Shown: positions 1-14,133, counted from the first letter of the stretch. The stretch is DNA of 64,000 nucleotides from Daphnia carinata (GCF_022539665.2 NC_081333.1:2232001-2296000); one strand, 5' to 3'. The notes: generated from the sequence alone by a model not told the origin. Numbers and translations are program-made.

Positions 1-3000
1 GTTTATCGAATCGGTACGCGGTGGAGTGTTTGAATGGTCATCGCAGAATAGATGTTCGAATTCTTCTTCAATTTCAAGATCACTGTCTACTGTATCCGGC
101 TGGCCTTCCCCTGTGTCCCATAGCTCGCATCCTGAGACTTCCGACGCCCGAATTTGGTCCGAATACGCTTGAAACGCCCCATTGCTTTCGTCCTCCTTTT
201 CCTGTTTTTCCGCAGAGTCAGGCCCGAAAACGTCATCCTCAAGACTACTCTGAGCCAGATCAATCAGGTTCAAAAAGACTGCCCACCTTTGCCGGTCCTC
301 TTCGAGCATGCTGCGCAGCGAGTCTTTCTGCTCCACAATCTCCAGCATTTCGGTAAGAATCGCGCCCTCCTTGTCCACGTCGGCTGGCGATTTCACCGTC
401 TCTATAAAAATGAAAATAATTTGGTATTAGCTGATGTGTTCATTTTTCCCGTCACATGGTGAGCTGTGAATGAGAAGTGAGAATTAAGAATCGCCAGCAC
501 ACCACCACAAAAGATATAGCTTTAGGCAAAAAGGATAAGTGATTAAACTCTTGAAAAAGCCACGCCTCCATGCTTTTTCATGCAAACGCTAGATGCCATG
601 ACTCAATTCAATCCTACCTGGCTCCAATGAGCCATCAGTGATAAAGACGTCGTCTTCCCAATCTAAATACGACGTTTCAATGGTTGGAATTAGCGAGTGT
701 TCGCGTCAAGCATGTGCGCGCGTCATCATGATTAGTTCGGCACAATAAAATTATTTTTCAATAAGTTAGTTCATTAGAAAGCTTAAGGGCTTGCTCATTA
801 TTAAGTGAGGCAATATCTATGCGAAAACTCGTGTGAAAGGTCTACGGTATACCATCCAAAGACATGCGATCCTTGAGCTCCTGCTGGAGTCGAGCATGTC
901 TATCCTCCAGCTCAAGTTCACGAGCACGAACCATCAGCTCCTGCTCGTACCGACTTAAGGCGTTTTTCTCGTGGACTAGCTGGAACCACTCTTGCATCAG
1001 GGCAGACTCGTCACGGCCGGACACTCCTGCAGACATATTACGTTAGCCACAAATTTTAAAAAGCCAATTGTAGAATGGAATTCAAAGTACCTCCTTCTTC
1101 ACCGCGTAATGTCCGTTCAAGTCGAACGCCTTGCTCTTCCAGTTCCTTTTGTTTAACTTCCATTTCTTCCAATTGGCGTTGAATAGACTGTGCCATACGT
1201 AGTCTAGCAATAAAAAGTGTGTTCCAGTACAAGGATTATCCAAATGTTTTCAGCAATGCAAACATACCTCTTTAATTCGGTTTGACGAGCTACTTGGCGC
1301 GCTTGTTTCGATTGCCGTTTGGTACTTGATGAGAAAGTCGACCATTGGCCACTTGGAGTTCCTGATGAATCGCATTGATCCACAGCAAAACCGGACGTTG
1401 GAGTCGTTGCCTCGCTTCCTGACGTTGGACTAGCAAGCAGAGAGGTTGCTCGCGGTTTAACACCACCTTTTCCATCTAAAAAAAAATGCAATTGTTTTCA
1501 TCCAAAACAATTAATAATTGAACATTTTCTATTTTTACCTTCGTTAGGAGGCGTAACAGGAGAACTAGCGGAACGAACTCGCCCGTCTTCATAAGAATTG
1601 TCCACCGCCAATTTATCCTGACAAAAAAAAACGATTAATTCTAAAGTAAATTCCCAGCAATAAATAAATCTACCTTGCTAGATTTATCCTTCTTTCCTGA
1701 AAACTTGGGCAATTGGAATTTAGTTGGACTGGATTTCTTGCTGGGGGAGTCAGACTCCTTTGCATCTTCTTTCTTAGAACTGCTGAATAGACCCGTGATT
1801 GTCTGTATGATGCTTCGACGACGTTCACGGTCTTTCGATTTCTTCACTTTCACGCCATGCTGGAAAACAAAAATTATCATAAAACACAATTTTTCGGGGG
1901 GAAATAGAAGCTTACCTCGTTGGTCGTCGATGGCGAAGAGGCCGAGGCGGCAGAATCAGCATCGAGCTTAACATTCGATTCAGCAGGTGAGAGTCCCGCC
2001 CACAGGTAACTGGTTGATTTGGACGAGTCGACCGATCGTGGGCTTTGTGGTGGACTTGTCGGGCTCAACGAGGACGGACGATTATGTTGCTGAATAAACA
2101 TGTTGCCGATGACATCTGTCCGTGGGCTGGGAGGTTGCAAAACTGGTACGGTCGGGCTAACTATATGCGACAATGATTTGGCGTTCTTCAATGCGGAATT
2201 ATTGAACGTTGGAACGGCTGAGGCGTTGTCCGAGATTCGTGACTGTTCCACTTTCTTGGCTGGGGTAATGTTCGATGGTGTGGCCATCAATCTAGGAGGT
2301 TTGGCAGGTGGTATAACCTCAGACGGAATTTGCACTGGGACATTTGGACGAGATGGAAGATCCCAAGATTTTTCTGCATCGACGTTGGGTTCTGAGAAAC
2401 TGCGAGTCCGGACGGGCAGCACTTCGTTGCTATCATCATCAACGCTGGGCTTGCGACGCAGCTTGTCTTTGAGATTTTCGATGTAATCCGGCGGACTTAA
2501 TCCAAGGTCTTGATCGGCTTTGGCTTGAGCTTTGGCCCGCGCTTCTTTGCGAGCCGAGTCTTGTCGTTCCAGCTGTCGGTTCACATCTTGCCATTCTTTC
2601 AGATTCGGCGTTTTGAATTCATTATCAGTCGGCCTTATCGATGGTGTTGAAATGAATAACTCGCGTTTCACAGCCCCTAAAGAACCTTCGTTGTTCATTT
2701 CAGCATCTACAAATAGAATTAAGCATTTAAATGGATATACAAAGCAAGAAATTGTCCATCGTATACCTTTCTTACTGCTGCTGATCGGTGTCATGTATTC
2801 ATTGGAAAGAGGTGGTGGAATTTCAGCCACTGACCGAAGGGATGAATGAGGTGTAGCGAAGATATCTCTACGATCAGGACTGATGGTGCTGCGGGGTTCC
2901 GAATCAGATCGCGAGGCTCTTGAAGATCCAGGAGGCGTCATGGACCCATAGGATCCTCGACGTTCTCTAGTTTTCTCCGGGCTAGTGCGTTGTATCCTAC

Positions 3001-6000
3001 TAAAGACCATTTCACGAACCAAATCGCCCTGTCGTTCACGTTCCTATTAGATACAGTGTATAAATAGATCATGTCTAGACTTTGACTGATTGTACAGTCT
3101 TCGTACCTGAGAAATGGCTTCCTTTTTGCGGAGCAAATTCGGTGAGGATTCGTATTTCTTTTTCTCCAACATACGACGGTGAATCTCTTTGTGAACACGT
3201 TCGTCTTTGATGGGCGTAAACAAAGGTGATTGCCTGTCTCGCGACATGGCAATTGAGTCTCTTAAACGACTGAAAGCGAAATTGGGAACTTCCGGCGATG
3301 GTACAGCCTATAAAATAAATAAAGTATGTTAAATATTAAATCATTTAAAAAATAAATAAGCTGAAAATGCCCATACCACGGGAGTATCTGGTTTGTCTGG
3401 TGTAGGAAGTTCCTCAACCAGAGGAGTATAGCCATTGAGATCCACAGCTTGTTCTTCGCTATTATCAGCATATTCGATGTCATCAAAATTAGACGTGCCC
3501 TTGTCCAACGTAGGCTTTGCAGACGGTGTTTCTGTTGAGCTCATAGGAGGTTCTTTTGTGGCCATTTGTTTAGCACCCGGATTCACATTCAGCTCAACAT
3601 CCAAATCACCGCGCAAACTAGTGTCGGCCCAGTCAGAGAATTCCGTCTCTGATAAAGCGAATTTTGAAGAATCGACAGACTCTCTGGAACGCGTTCGCGT
3701 CAAAACGGCCGCAAGTTTTTCAGGTAAATCAACTTTTTCGCTTGATGGGCTCAAATCGAAATTTTCTTGCATTGCCAATTGCGGATGAGGTGGTTGCACT
3801 GGTGACTCGTCATCAGATTGAGATAACGGTACGGCCGGCTCGTTTTGCAATACGAGGACAGCAGGTTCTTCGTCCTCTTCCACAACGACACTAGGCAAAG
3901 CGACGTAATGATTTAATGCTTCGTACGGTGCTTCAGATGTATCCGGCTCGGAATCTGTATCAAAACCGGAACTTGCATCGGAGTCTGCTTTGGGTTCCTC
4001 TGAATCACTGCTCGTAGCTTCGTCTGCAATGTTTTCGTTCGTCTGCGAAGAACCGCTATCACTCGATATCACTGGCACGACCTCGGTAGGATCAACAGCT
4101 TCAGCCGCAGGTTCACAGTTGGTCGGAGTTGCAGGCTCTTCGGAATCATCCAATTCCTTAGCCGAAATTTCTTTTTCAATAGCCGGTTGTGTAGGTTCAT
4201 CATTTTTGACGGGCAAAACACTTGGCAATTGTTGTGGTCTCGGATGGAAAATGTTGGCCGTGTTCTGTAGAAATACCTGTCAAAACAAGAGAAAAAAAAA
4301 TGCTGATAATTTCAAATAATAATTTGTTTTAATCATATCAATATCAACCTGCATGGGAACGCTCGGTTGAGGTGCAGGATTAAGCTTCTTTTGAGCTTCC
4401 GAAATGGTATCAGTAACGCTTCTTAATCTGCTATCTAAATCAGCAGCTGATGCAGATTTTTGCACCAACGAGCCAGTAGATCCTCCATAATCCAAATACT
4501 TTTTCTTGAGTTCCAGCGAGTTCTTTGACGCCATCATATCAGTGGCTGAAGGTGACCTTTCTAGTTCCTCATGACGACGCAGATAAGCCAATAAACGACC
4601 GGGAGTCGTCGGTGGATCGGCCATTTTCCTGCTGTCATCGTGGGATAACGTACGCTGGAGTGGGCGAGCATTCTCAAGCGATATGTATTGCTCAACGTAA
4701 TTCGGTTTGGGATTGCCATTCGATTGCGTTGGGATCAATAGTTCCGCCTCACCATCCGATACGTGATGCCCGTCCAATCCGTTACCATTGGCCAGCTGAT
4801 CGGTACTCTTCTTCAACTGTTCAGCTTCTGATTCGTTGACAACGATGGTGGGAATGCCCTGCGGTCCTAATCTCACGTCAGCATTGCTATTTTGATCAAA
4901 TTCTGAATCTGTTTCGATTTCCGTGGCAGAATCTCGCGCGTCTTCCTCGTCCTCGGTTTCTTCGTCTTCCTCATCTTCATCATCTTCATCTTCTTCCTCT
5001 TCACCACTCTCGTATTCGCTCTCTTCGACGTATTCTTCCTCATCTTCTTCGTCTTCCAATTCCGGTTCATCTTCGGAACCCATCTGTAAACAATAGCAAA
5101 CAGATGATATTAAGATTTAACAAGGACATTAATTGGAATATTACCTCTGTGCCGGAACTTGTTGCTTCTTCACTGGATTTCTTATAACATGGATTGGATG
5201 GAAGCGGGAAAGCTGGTACATCGATTCGAACATTATTTTCTTCTTCATCTAAAATAAAAAGATTTTTAAGCTTTGTTCAGATTAGAATAATTTCAGTACA
5301 CACTTTCCGGGATGCTCTCATGAGGTGATTCACGATATTCGTGTTGGGTACGATCCGCCGCTTCAGCCAAATGGCGCTTTTTCCATGCTTCAGCTAATCT
5401 TCGTGTCCCCTCTGCAGTCAAAGGTGGATCAAGTTCCATGACGTTTTCACCTCCTTCTCCATCTTCCTCTTCGTCGGAACTACGAACAGGATAATTGCAA
5501 CAAGGAATACAAATGATAAAGCCAAAATTCAAATGACTCACCTCGAATCATCCAAAGAAGATGCTTCATCTTCCGTGCCAGAATGAGTCGAATTGCCGAA
5601 ATTGTGATCGGTCCATTCGTCTTCGTCGATTTCGCTCAGTTGGTCTTCTTTAGCCGCTTCATCGGCGATCGAATTCTCAAATTCGACTCGTTCTGGAGTG
5701 CCGTCTCGGCGGAAGTCGGGATCGGCAGCTTGGACGGCGGCCTGGACTAGAGGGCTCTTCAGCGGTTCAAATACAACGGGTTTATCGGCACTAGATAAAT
5801 TAAAATAAAAAATTATTTTTCAATCAAATAAAACAGAAGACGAATGATTACATGAGATGTTGACTGGTTGGTTGGGCTGCGACGGGCTGAGCTATTCTTC
5901 TTTCTATTTGTCCGTCAACGCAATTCTCGCCATGGCGTCCGATGATGAGTTTGTTCCGCATATAGTAGAGCATGGAAACGTGAGGCATGCAGAAAAAGAC

Positions 6001-9000
6001 TCCGCCGAGGAGGTCGTCCCTGACGAAAGCGTATCCGCCGAGCCGGAGCGTCGTGGCGCAATATTCGCAGCGGAAACATCCGCGATGGAAGAAGCGGCCT
6101 TCGGCGTTCATCCGCTCCATGAGATAGACCCTTTTGGCGCAAAAGTGGCACGTCTCCGAACCGCCTTGTTGCGGGAGGTTGAGCACGGGTTTCGGCCTAA
6201 ACGATTCCGCTTGGTCGTTCATGCTGGCCTGCGACACTTCCGGCACTTTTTTCGACAGCTGCTGGGCCATGGCGGAAACCTTATTGCTGCCTCGATGGCC
6301 AGTATCCAAAACACTTCCTTCCTTCAACTTCCTCTCCAGCTGCTTCATATTGCGCTCCAAATTGCTGTGCTTTTCATTGATGGCTTCAACGGGCAAACCA
6401 TGGATACGTCGATTGATCGCTTCAAACTGTTTAACCAAAAAAAAAAAATGATTACAAAGAGGACAGATGTCACGAAATGAAAATATTTAGGATACCTTAT
6501 CGGTGAACGCATCCCTATTCCATTTGGGGACTTTGTTATCGTGGGGATCTTTCAACCCGCCAGGTGTTTGATTCTCTTCAATCTTCTTTTCTAAAGCTGA
6601 GAGCTGCCAGTCGTTCTTATCCAATTTTCCTGAATTACAACAAAAAAAAAAACAAGAATGAATTCATTTCCATATTTCAGAAATTAAAAAAACAATTTTA
6701 CCTATGGCTCGAATAAGATCCTTGGGCTTCTTGTCGGTCGGCCGATTGCCTCTCAGTTTGGCTTCCAAATCACGGACTTTATTGCTGAGCGATTCGCTGC
6801 CTTCCGATGCGCCTCCTCCACGAGCTCCTGGTTTGCCACTTCGATCCTGTATGTACAGAAAGGGTTAATAATAAGAAAAATCGATCAAACAAACACATAC
6901 ACTCGATCTTGCAAACGCTGAGAACATATCCAATGCAAACAAAAAACACAACCACAGACGTTAAAAAACAAAACAAAGATAAATAAAAGGGTGCGCCACT
7001 CTCGCAAGTTAGTATTCATACTGGGCATGCTCGCTATGGGGGGTAGTAGAGTTATATTCAATTCCCACGACTGAATATGGATGAGTTAGATGCATGTCTA
7101 GAATCAAGAAATCCATCGTTCCGCCAACAATACAACTGCCAATCACGTGGAGCCAGAGGGCATGTTATGATTGCAGCGCCCATTCTCTTCAAGTTTGTGC
7201 GTCATGCTTTCGGTGGGTGCACAAACACACACTGCCTTCGAGGCTTACGATAGGGTTGAAACCGGACAGCATCTTCTCCAGTCGGCACCTCTTATCCTCA
7301 AAATCCGACTCGAGACGATAAATGAATAAAGAAATATCCTGCAGGTCGCGATCAGCCTTCATCTGTCTTTCTGTGGCCTTGCTGAATCCGCCTACTTCGC
7401 CCGGATCGCCACCGGCTTGCAACATCTGCATACTTCTATCGAATCGGAGGCGTAGGAAAGCAGCCGCCCGCTGTTTTCGGTCCAACCGGTTTGCGGCTAT
7501 CTCTTGCTGCACTTGACCGCGTTCCTGAACCCAACGCGTTTAACATGAACTTACAAAAGCCGCACTGGGGGAGCAAAACTTTGTTTTTGGCTCCAAGCCA
7601 ATTTGCAATCGATTTTGAACGTTCAGTTCACTAACCAGAAGATGGAAAGAAGAAAGACCTTGGATAAAGGGAATATGCACTTACTATGGTACCGTGTAAC
7701 GAACGGTCAGTACTGCGACGCTTGCGGGCTTTGCGCAATGACATGTCGGCTTTGTTACGGTCCCCTCCCGTTCGGTTGAGCGTGCTGGATGCCTCCGCCG
7801 CTACTACTCGTTCCAACGTTTTGCGTTTGTTTGTCGTTGACAACCTGGATGATGTTTTGTTTTGAGCCGCAGCACGTTGATATTGCCCAGCAGAAGATAT
7901 AGTAACCGGTCGTTTTTGTGAGGTAGCTCCCAAAATGTCTTCTTCAGATTCGGTCAGCTCCTATCAAATGCGGTCGTTAATAAGATGATGAAACATTAGA
8001 TTTTTAGAAAAGACTGACCCGTTTCGGCTGTTTGACGCACGGAATCTCGCCGCGGAACAGTTCGTGGACTTGCGTCAGATAGGAGAGCATGGCCAGCTTA
8101 TCTGGGACTGCCAGCTGGGCCATTTCGTAGCCAGTAGTCACCTACAAGGGAATTTCCGTTACGTTACACACTTTGTTTTCCAGTGTAGGTAAACTTACGG
8201 GAGGCAAGCCGAGTTCTTCAAGGATGTCGAAAGCCAGCTGGTTATTAACGGCAACATTAGCTGGATCAAGAGAGGCAAAGTCCAGTAAATCGGGACGGTA
8301 TCTGTGAATAATCGCGCAGAGAGCAAGACCATCTTGAAACGAAGTAGTTACATCCGTAATCGTGATATCATACAACGCAATCTGCTTTTTAAGCCAGAGC
8401 AATAACGTGTCTGGATGGATAAACGAATCCGCTGCAAAAAATACGAATTCAATTAAAACGGTGAGAAACGGGAAATAATTGATCATCTTCGCCTTACGTC
8501 TTTTGGATCGTTTCCTGGTGCCCTCCTCGACGGGAGCCTTGACAGGCCTCTCCAGTTCAGCAGTGTTATCCGTATCGTAGAGCGATTTGACCTGGAACTC
8601 GAGGCAAGCCCGGGTGTTGAGGTTGGGGTAGCGAGTTTGAGGCTCCACGGTGTAGGCACTGTAATCTTTGTTGAGGTTCTCGGGCGTGGTCTGGGCCAGC
8701 AGGCGGTAAATGGACTCGCGTTCAGCGAGGACCTCCAGCGGAGTCATCCGACCACTCGACCAAGAGTGGATGGCCCAGCAGGCGTCGAAAGAGCTCAACC
8801 AGCCACGGGCGCATCCAGAGCCGGTGGGCCAGAACGGCTCCAATAAACTGTCGCCCACCAGGCACATGAGCATTTTGTGACCGTGCCGTTCCAGCACCCT
8901 CGAAGCGTTCTCGGCCGCAAACATGGACGTAAAGTCAAACATGGCCACATCCGGCTGTCCGTAATGGTTGACTGCGAAATCCAAATGCGGCAGCTGGTAA

Positions 9001-11221
9001 TTGGTGGAAAAATCAGCCGCTTGGCGGGCGTAATCCATCAGTGCTTCCTTATTGACATTCTCGATGGACAACAATTTCACCGTGTCCGGATAATCCTGAT
9101 GTGACACGAAGCAATTCGAAATGAGAAAGACATTTTGAATTGGAGTTAAAAACCTTTACCTGGATAATGACACCCTTGTTGAGTAACGATTGCTTCTTGG
9201 CCGTCATGACAAAGTAGTGCGTTTCGTCTTTGTAGTAAACGATGTTCTCCAGATCGATGCCGGTAACAGCATTGAGCTCTTTGAAGAATTTTTGATTGAA
9301 AATGAAAGCCACTCCGGAGATCTCCTCGACGCGTGCCTCCGCTTCCGATTTCTTGTTAACCAAATTAGCCGTAATGGCAATGGCCAATCGTCCGCGGAAT
9401 TCTTTGCGTTTGAATCCTGAAAAAAAAAATGCTATTAGTCATATTGAGGGCAAGGCTATTTTGTTTCTATTTTCACGTACCGTCCAGTGTGTTTCTCTTG
9501 CCATCAGCACCGATGAGCACGTCAAATTCATACTGCGAGACGGGATGATCCAACGGGCTAACTTTAGCCTTCCAACCTATTTCTATTTGTTGGAACAAAA
9601 CAAACACGGAGTCAGTGACGTCTACGTAACAAAGGCAAAAAACAAAAAACAAAAAATAAAACTGATTACTTATCGATTGATCTTCTGGTGGTTCAACGAG
9701 TCCATCAAACGTCACATTTTCATGAATTTCAACTCCTAGAAGTAGAGCTACTTTAAGTAGAATGCACTGCAATTGGCGAATACCTAGAAATAATTGTTAA
9801 AAGAAAACAAGTGATGACGCAACGACGGCAAGAAAAACAAGTCCAAATTACTTACTGATGTGATCGATGGATCCGGCGCAGAACTTGCCAAAAAACTTTT
9901 TAGCGCCGAGAGCCCTCAGATCGTGGATAACAAACGGCCAGAGATGGAGGACGTTGTTGCGAGAAAACCTGTCTCTTTTTTCGACGACAACGACTTTGGC
10001 GCCCAACAGCTGGGCTTCGATGGCCGTCCGTAATCCGCACGGCCCTCCACCAATGATAAGCACCTAGAGAGAGAAAATGACATCAGTCTGCGTGACTCAT
10101 CCCTCAATCGTGATGAAAGACATAAGCCAGGCAAACATCTTGATGTAAACAAGGCCGTCGCCAAGATTGCCGACGCCAACAGTCACCTTATCAGACTGGG
10201 CTGGTTGCGAAAAATAGCCCAGAAAACGACGATTGATTCTGGCAAAGGTTACTATTATTATTCTGTTTTAAAAATCTTGTTGCGGGTTTTGCCGTTTTAT
10301 GTTTGAAGTAGCACCAAAAAAAAAATAGTGCCTTTCCAACTGTTGAAGATACTCGGGGGAGGCCCGAAAAAAAAAGTGGAACGGAAAGAAGCTACCGGGC
10401 AAACAACGAAAATAGAACCTTGTTTTTTAAAAAGCGATGCGCACGCATAAGGTGACGAAGAGCTAGACTTAAAAAATTGAAGTTAAATCTTCTATAAAAA
10501 CCCGGAAAAAAAATATGTTCCTACCAAAAACATTGCCCTTGAAGATTACCTATTTTTTTTTTAAGCTATGTTTTTTGTACGTGACGGAATTATGAGAGCA
10601 ACAATGAACGTCTGTTGGGACGGACGAGATATCCAAAGAGACACACTATGTCCATGTATGGAACCTTCTTGGAGGACATGTCGTCGTTGTTGTCGAGCAG
10701 ATAAGGAGCGCCCCAAATGGCACGCCACCAAAATCCGATGTAAAAGGAGAAAAAGTCAACAATTGAAATCATGTTTTACCCGAGTGTTGGAACAAGGTCT
10801 TCCTCGATTGTAGCACCGATGAGCCGCCCGTTTGTCGAATTTACTCCACAACGCCTGGGCTTTCCACGAGCGTAGCTTGGCCTGTCGGAAATGAATCAGA
10901 AGAATAACAATTTAGCCAGGTATTAAAAAAAAAAAACGAGTCAGCACTTCATCATAGGTGACACGAACGTTACGAGGGGAAAACGATCTTTCTTTCTTAA
11001 ATGGAAATTATAAGAAAGCGTCGTCTATTACTGACCTTGAGTTTCGGGTAGAAGAGCGGGAAGTAAGTGGGTTTCAGCCGGAGCAAATCGCACAGCTGCC
11101 GGTACAGGCTCAAAATCGATTTGAACGTGACAGCGTTGCAGAACTTGTCGAAGACATCCGAGGCCAGAGCCGAATCCGGAGAGGTCACTCGGGCGACACC
11201 GCCACCGCTGTTGGCGTACAT
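1..11221 (-). CDS. Mical: MICAL, flavin monooxygenase of F-actin (3' end off the window)
   Basis: Multi-exon gene read on the minus strand. ATG at 11221-11219; coding exons 11221-11036, 10881-10780, 10063-9856, 9783-9670, 9582-9481, 9416-9160, 9095-8498, 8431-8199, 8141-8019, 7960-7685, 7524-7249 and further exons down to position 1, where the reading frame is still open. About 2,600 residues are visible. Order of domains: N-terminal FAD monooxygenase with GGGPCG dinucleotide motif (about 10050), the DVLIGADG motif (about 9510) and the CLVGDS motif (about 8850); calponin-homology domain (8431-8199); a LIM domain with CHFC, HRGC and CMPH zinc ligands (about 6150-5990); long acidic and Ser/Pro-rich linkers; a coiled bMERB domain near 1300-300. 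By family knowledge it oxidises actin methionines downstream of plexin and binds Rab GTPases through bMERB. Family assignment is secure; linker exon edges are less so. Confidence 0.95.
618..662 (-). other. Candidate 45-nt cassette microexon of MICAL
   Basis: Between the exon ending at about 846 (GGATG followed by GTATAC) and the exon starting at about 403 (TATAG followed by AGACGG) lies a 45-base segment bounded by TATTTAG on its 5' side and CAG/GTAGGA on its 3' side. It joins in phase 1 on both sides: with it the product gains [15 protein letters not shown]-like residues; without it the frame is also kept. It falls in the loop before the last helix of the bMERB domain. This is read from splice consensus and phase only; no transcript was seen. 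Confidence 0.6.
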
Positions 11222-13227
11222 TTTTCTTTATATTTTAGCAACGGCCTTGTTTTTCTTTTCTGGTGTTAATTATCCTTCGCTGAATGTTGCTTCATCCTCT
11301 TCCACTAGAGGATGAGAAAAGCCAATAAATGAAAAACGATTCGTGAATAATAATGAGCAACTCACGATCTTGGACAGCCTCTTAGTCACACAAATGTGCC
11401 GAGGCGGGCCAGAGCGCGCGGGTTACACAACGGGATAATCGTTTTTTTTCCCCCAAGTTTCATCGATAGCCCCAGGGAAGATTTCTGACCTTATATGGGT
11501 GCGTTCAGAATATGTCGAACGACACACCTGACTGTTACTAATCTTTTATTCCCAACATTTTCTCATTACCCAATATTCAAAATGCAAACATTTTCCAGCG
11601 TGGCTCAAAGATTGGGGAGAAATGTTGATAAGAGATATGTCAACTTGTGCAGTAGCCTTTTTTTACCAATGTTTTGGTGGTTCTCTTTTTTTCACGACTC
11701 GAAAACTAGCAGAAGACGAATCATCTTTTCCCCCACTAAGACAACATTTCACTTATTTTACATGATTAAAACCTAGACAAACTACTGAATAAAAACATTT
11801 TTCTGTGGATAAAACTGACAAAAACTTTAGACCTTTTACCAAATTGATTGCAATCATTATATGGCTTGATAAAAAGAAAACTTGAGCACAAACATACCTC
11901 GTTTTTTTTTTGGCTGTCAGCACCACCTACAGATGTTTCGATTGTGGACAAAGAAGATGTCGTCAACACACAAGCACATACACGAAATCAGCATGAACTG
12001 CGTATATTTGTAAGCCTCTTCGTCTTACAAATAATAATAAAATATCTCACAAAGAATCGCGTTCACGTCCGATGCACAATCGACCACAACTGAGCGAAAA
12101 TTTTTCAGTTCTCATACCATTCGTGTGGCACCAGAAGGGCGAGGAACTCTGCCTTCCTCCAATAAAATATAAGCTTACTCCTCTGCCATCTGGCGGAGCT
12201 GGCATCAACAACAATTCCTGTTTTTCGTTTCATCGAATCCATAGAAAAAAAAAATGAAAATACTGAAATGTTCTGTTAGAGCAGGTTATATTATTTTAAG
12301 ACATGTAGAATAAGAGCGAATCATAACCGCATGACTGATAAGTAATTTCCGGGACAATGCAAGACTGTATGACCACAAATTTCCCTCATGAACGAAAAAA
12401 TACTGAATCCGTCATTAAATTCTCATTAACTTGAAAAAAAGGGTCGCGAAACGACCGGGAGTATTAAACGAATTTTATCACATTAGGTTTTATCGTAACT
12501 ACGATACTACACATATGTTTCGAATAGAAAGATTTTAATTTCGTCTTTATGACTATTTTCCACAGGTTAACTTGTTGTGTACACAAAGAAGCCATTTTTT
12601 GTCTGCTAACAACGAATTACTTAGCCCGTTATATTGTCAAGACAAGAAATTACGACTGGAATTACAGACAACGTGGTTTTCATTTATCTGGATTCTCACT
12701 GTGTTGATTTTTTTCCAATTAAATTATTCTAAATGAGTACATGTTGTACAACAATGATACACTGGCCATGTGGGAATACGTGTTAATATTGTTACGCAAC
12801 ATCAAGTTCTTTCTTTATCAGTAAGCAAACAAGTGAAATTAGGTAATAGATATGCTTCATCTATGAAGTGTAAATTGAAATTTTTCTTTGACCAAGGTGC
12901 ATGACCAATGCATGTGTCATCTCGAAACTTTTTACGCCGTACCGCTACCGGTCCTACCACCCCATGCCTGCGTTCCAGTTCGTAATCACTTACAAAAACT
13001 GGCATCAGTCATTACAAAAATATTTTCAAAATTATTAAAACAGGTAGAAACACGGCAGTTAGCAAGGATTATCCTTTTCTTTTCAACTATTAAAGTTAGA
13101 CTTAGAGAGAATCAACTTTAGCGACAACGGTGTATAAATTATTTGCATTTTGCTTTTTTTGACACTAGATACTTGGGTTGTGTAGAGTGCAGCGGCGGAC
13201 GACAGTTGTACAGCGAAAATTTTATTC
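11222..13227. other. Divergent intergenic region, MICAL and NACHO-like genes
   Basis: About 2 kb between the MICAL start codon (minus strand) and the NACHO-like start codon (plus strand). AT-rich, with no open frame I would call coding. It should hold both promoters and their untranslated first exons. I see no clear TATA box in the expected places. A CTCF-like sequence sits at 12183-12196. Confidence 0.5.
12183..12196. promoter_or_regulatory. CTCF-like binding sequence
   Basis: CTGCCATCTGGCGG agrees with 13 of 14 positions of the conserved bilaterian CTCF core read on the reverse strand (SYGCCMYCTNSTGG). It lies between two divergent genes, where insulators are often found. A weaker match lies near 11930. 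Occupancy cannot be judged from sequence. Confidence 0.3.
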
Positions 13228-13867
13228 ATGGCGTCTATCGTTTTAAAAAGTTTGTCTATATTCTTAGGATTGTTCTTCATATTTGTTGGGATTATGAAGA
13301 TTACACCCTACATCAGCAAAGAACTTCATAAGGATTTGGTACGTGGAAATCTACGTTTTTCTTACATATTCAGCTGCCTAACAATGTGAATATCATTTCA
13401 TCGTTTAGCGACAAGAATATGTAAAATATGCCAAAATTATACCATTAGCACGCTGGCTGAATGTAAAAATACCTTCAAAATGGTATCGCCGTATAGTTGG
13501 TGGCCTTGAAATTGTCTGTGGCATTGCTCTTACATTCATCCCACATCGTAAGCTATATCTCAATCATGACATTGTTTTTACTCAGTGCCCACTGATTCCT
13601 TTATCTGCAGGTCGTACAAAGCAGTTAGCTAACTGGATTCTACTTTCTTTAATGATTGCTGCAATTTCCTTGCATTGGGCAGTAGATGACAAGCTAGAAC
13701 GCTCTGCCCCAGCTCTAGTCTTCTTCTTTATGTTGACATGTCGGTTGGTGGTGGAGTGGCAAACTGAACGCCAAGATAAAGCAGAGGCTGCTAAAGCATC
13801 AGCAAAAGCGCCTTCTGTGGGACCTACCCATTCTAACATCCCAGCCAAACTAGCGAAGAACGATTAA
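13228..13867 (+). CDS. NACHO/TMEM35-like acetylcholine receptor chaperone
   Basis: Three coding exons, 13228-13338, 13409-13547 and 13611-13867, with GTACGT and GTAAGC donors and TTTAG and TGCAG acceptors; phases agree and give 168 residues, the usual size for the family. The protein has four hydrophobic spans (about residues 4-24, 67-82, 89-104 and 116-129). The segment GGLEIVCGIALTFIP and the later ALVFFFMLTCRL match the vertebrate TMEM35A pattern of GALEVACG and ALVFGILLTCRL. NACHO is an endoplasmic-reticulum protein that helps nicotinic acetylcholine receptors assemble; that role is taken from the family. The C-terminal tail is Ala/Lys-rich and shorter on aromatic residues than in vertebrates. 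The start is the first ATG before the first hydrophobic span. Confidence 0.88.
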
Positions 13868-14083
13868 TCTGAATTTTGGTGCCATGACAGAATATGCTCT
13901 TTGTCTAAGTCAGTTATGTTGTAGCAGTATTGTGACAGTCTTGACTCTCTGTGGTTTTAATTTAATTTTCTATTTGATTAACTTATTTTCCATTTCACAA
14001 GAGTAGCAGTTAGAACGTTTTCAGACCGAATGATCTCGCACGCCCGATCCATAATACAATTGTGTTCTATGCACATTTTTCAT

Positions 14084-14089
14084 AATAAA
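14084..14089 (+). terminator. Polyadenylation signal of the NACHO-like gene
   Basis: AATAAA about 215 bases after the stop codon and about 45 bases before the convergent cathepsin stop codon, so the two 3' untranslated regions abut or overlap. Confidence 0.55.
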
Positions 14090-14133
14090 ATAATTGTTTG
14101 TGGAAATTAAATTGTTAAATAATTCTTACGCTT

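Noticed and set aside
5857-6480. 207-codon plus-strand frame across the MICAL LIM exon
   Set aside because: Shadow of the LIM-domain exon, which has all zinc ligands on the minus strand.
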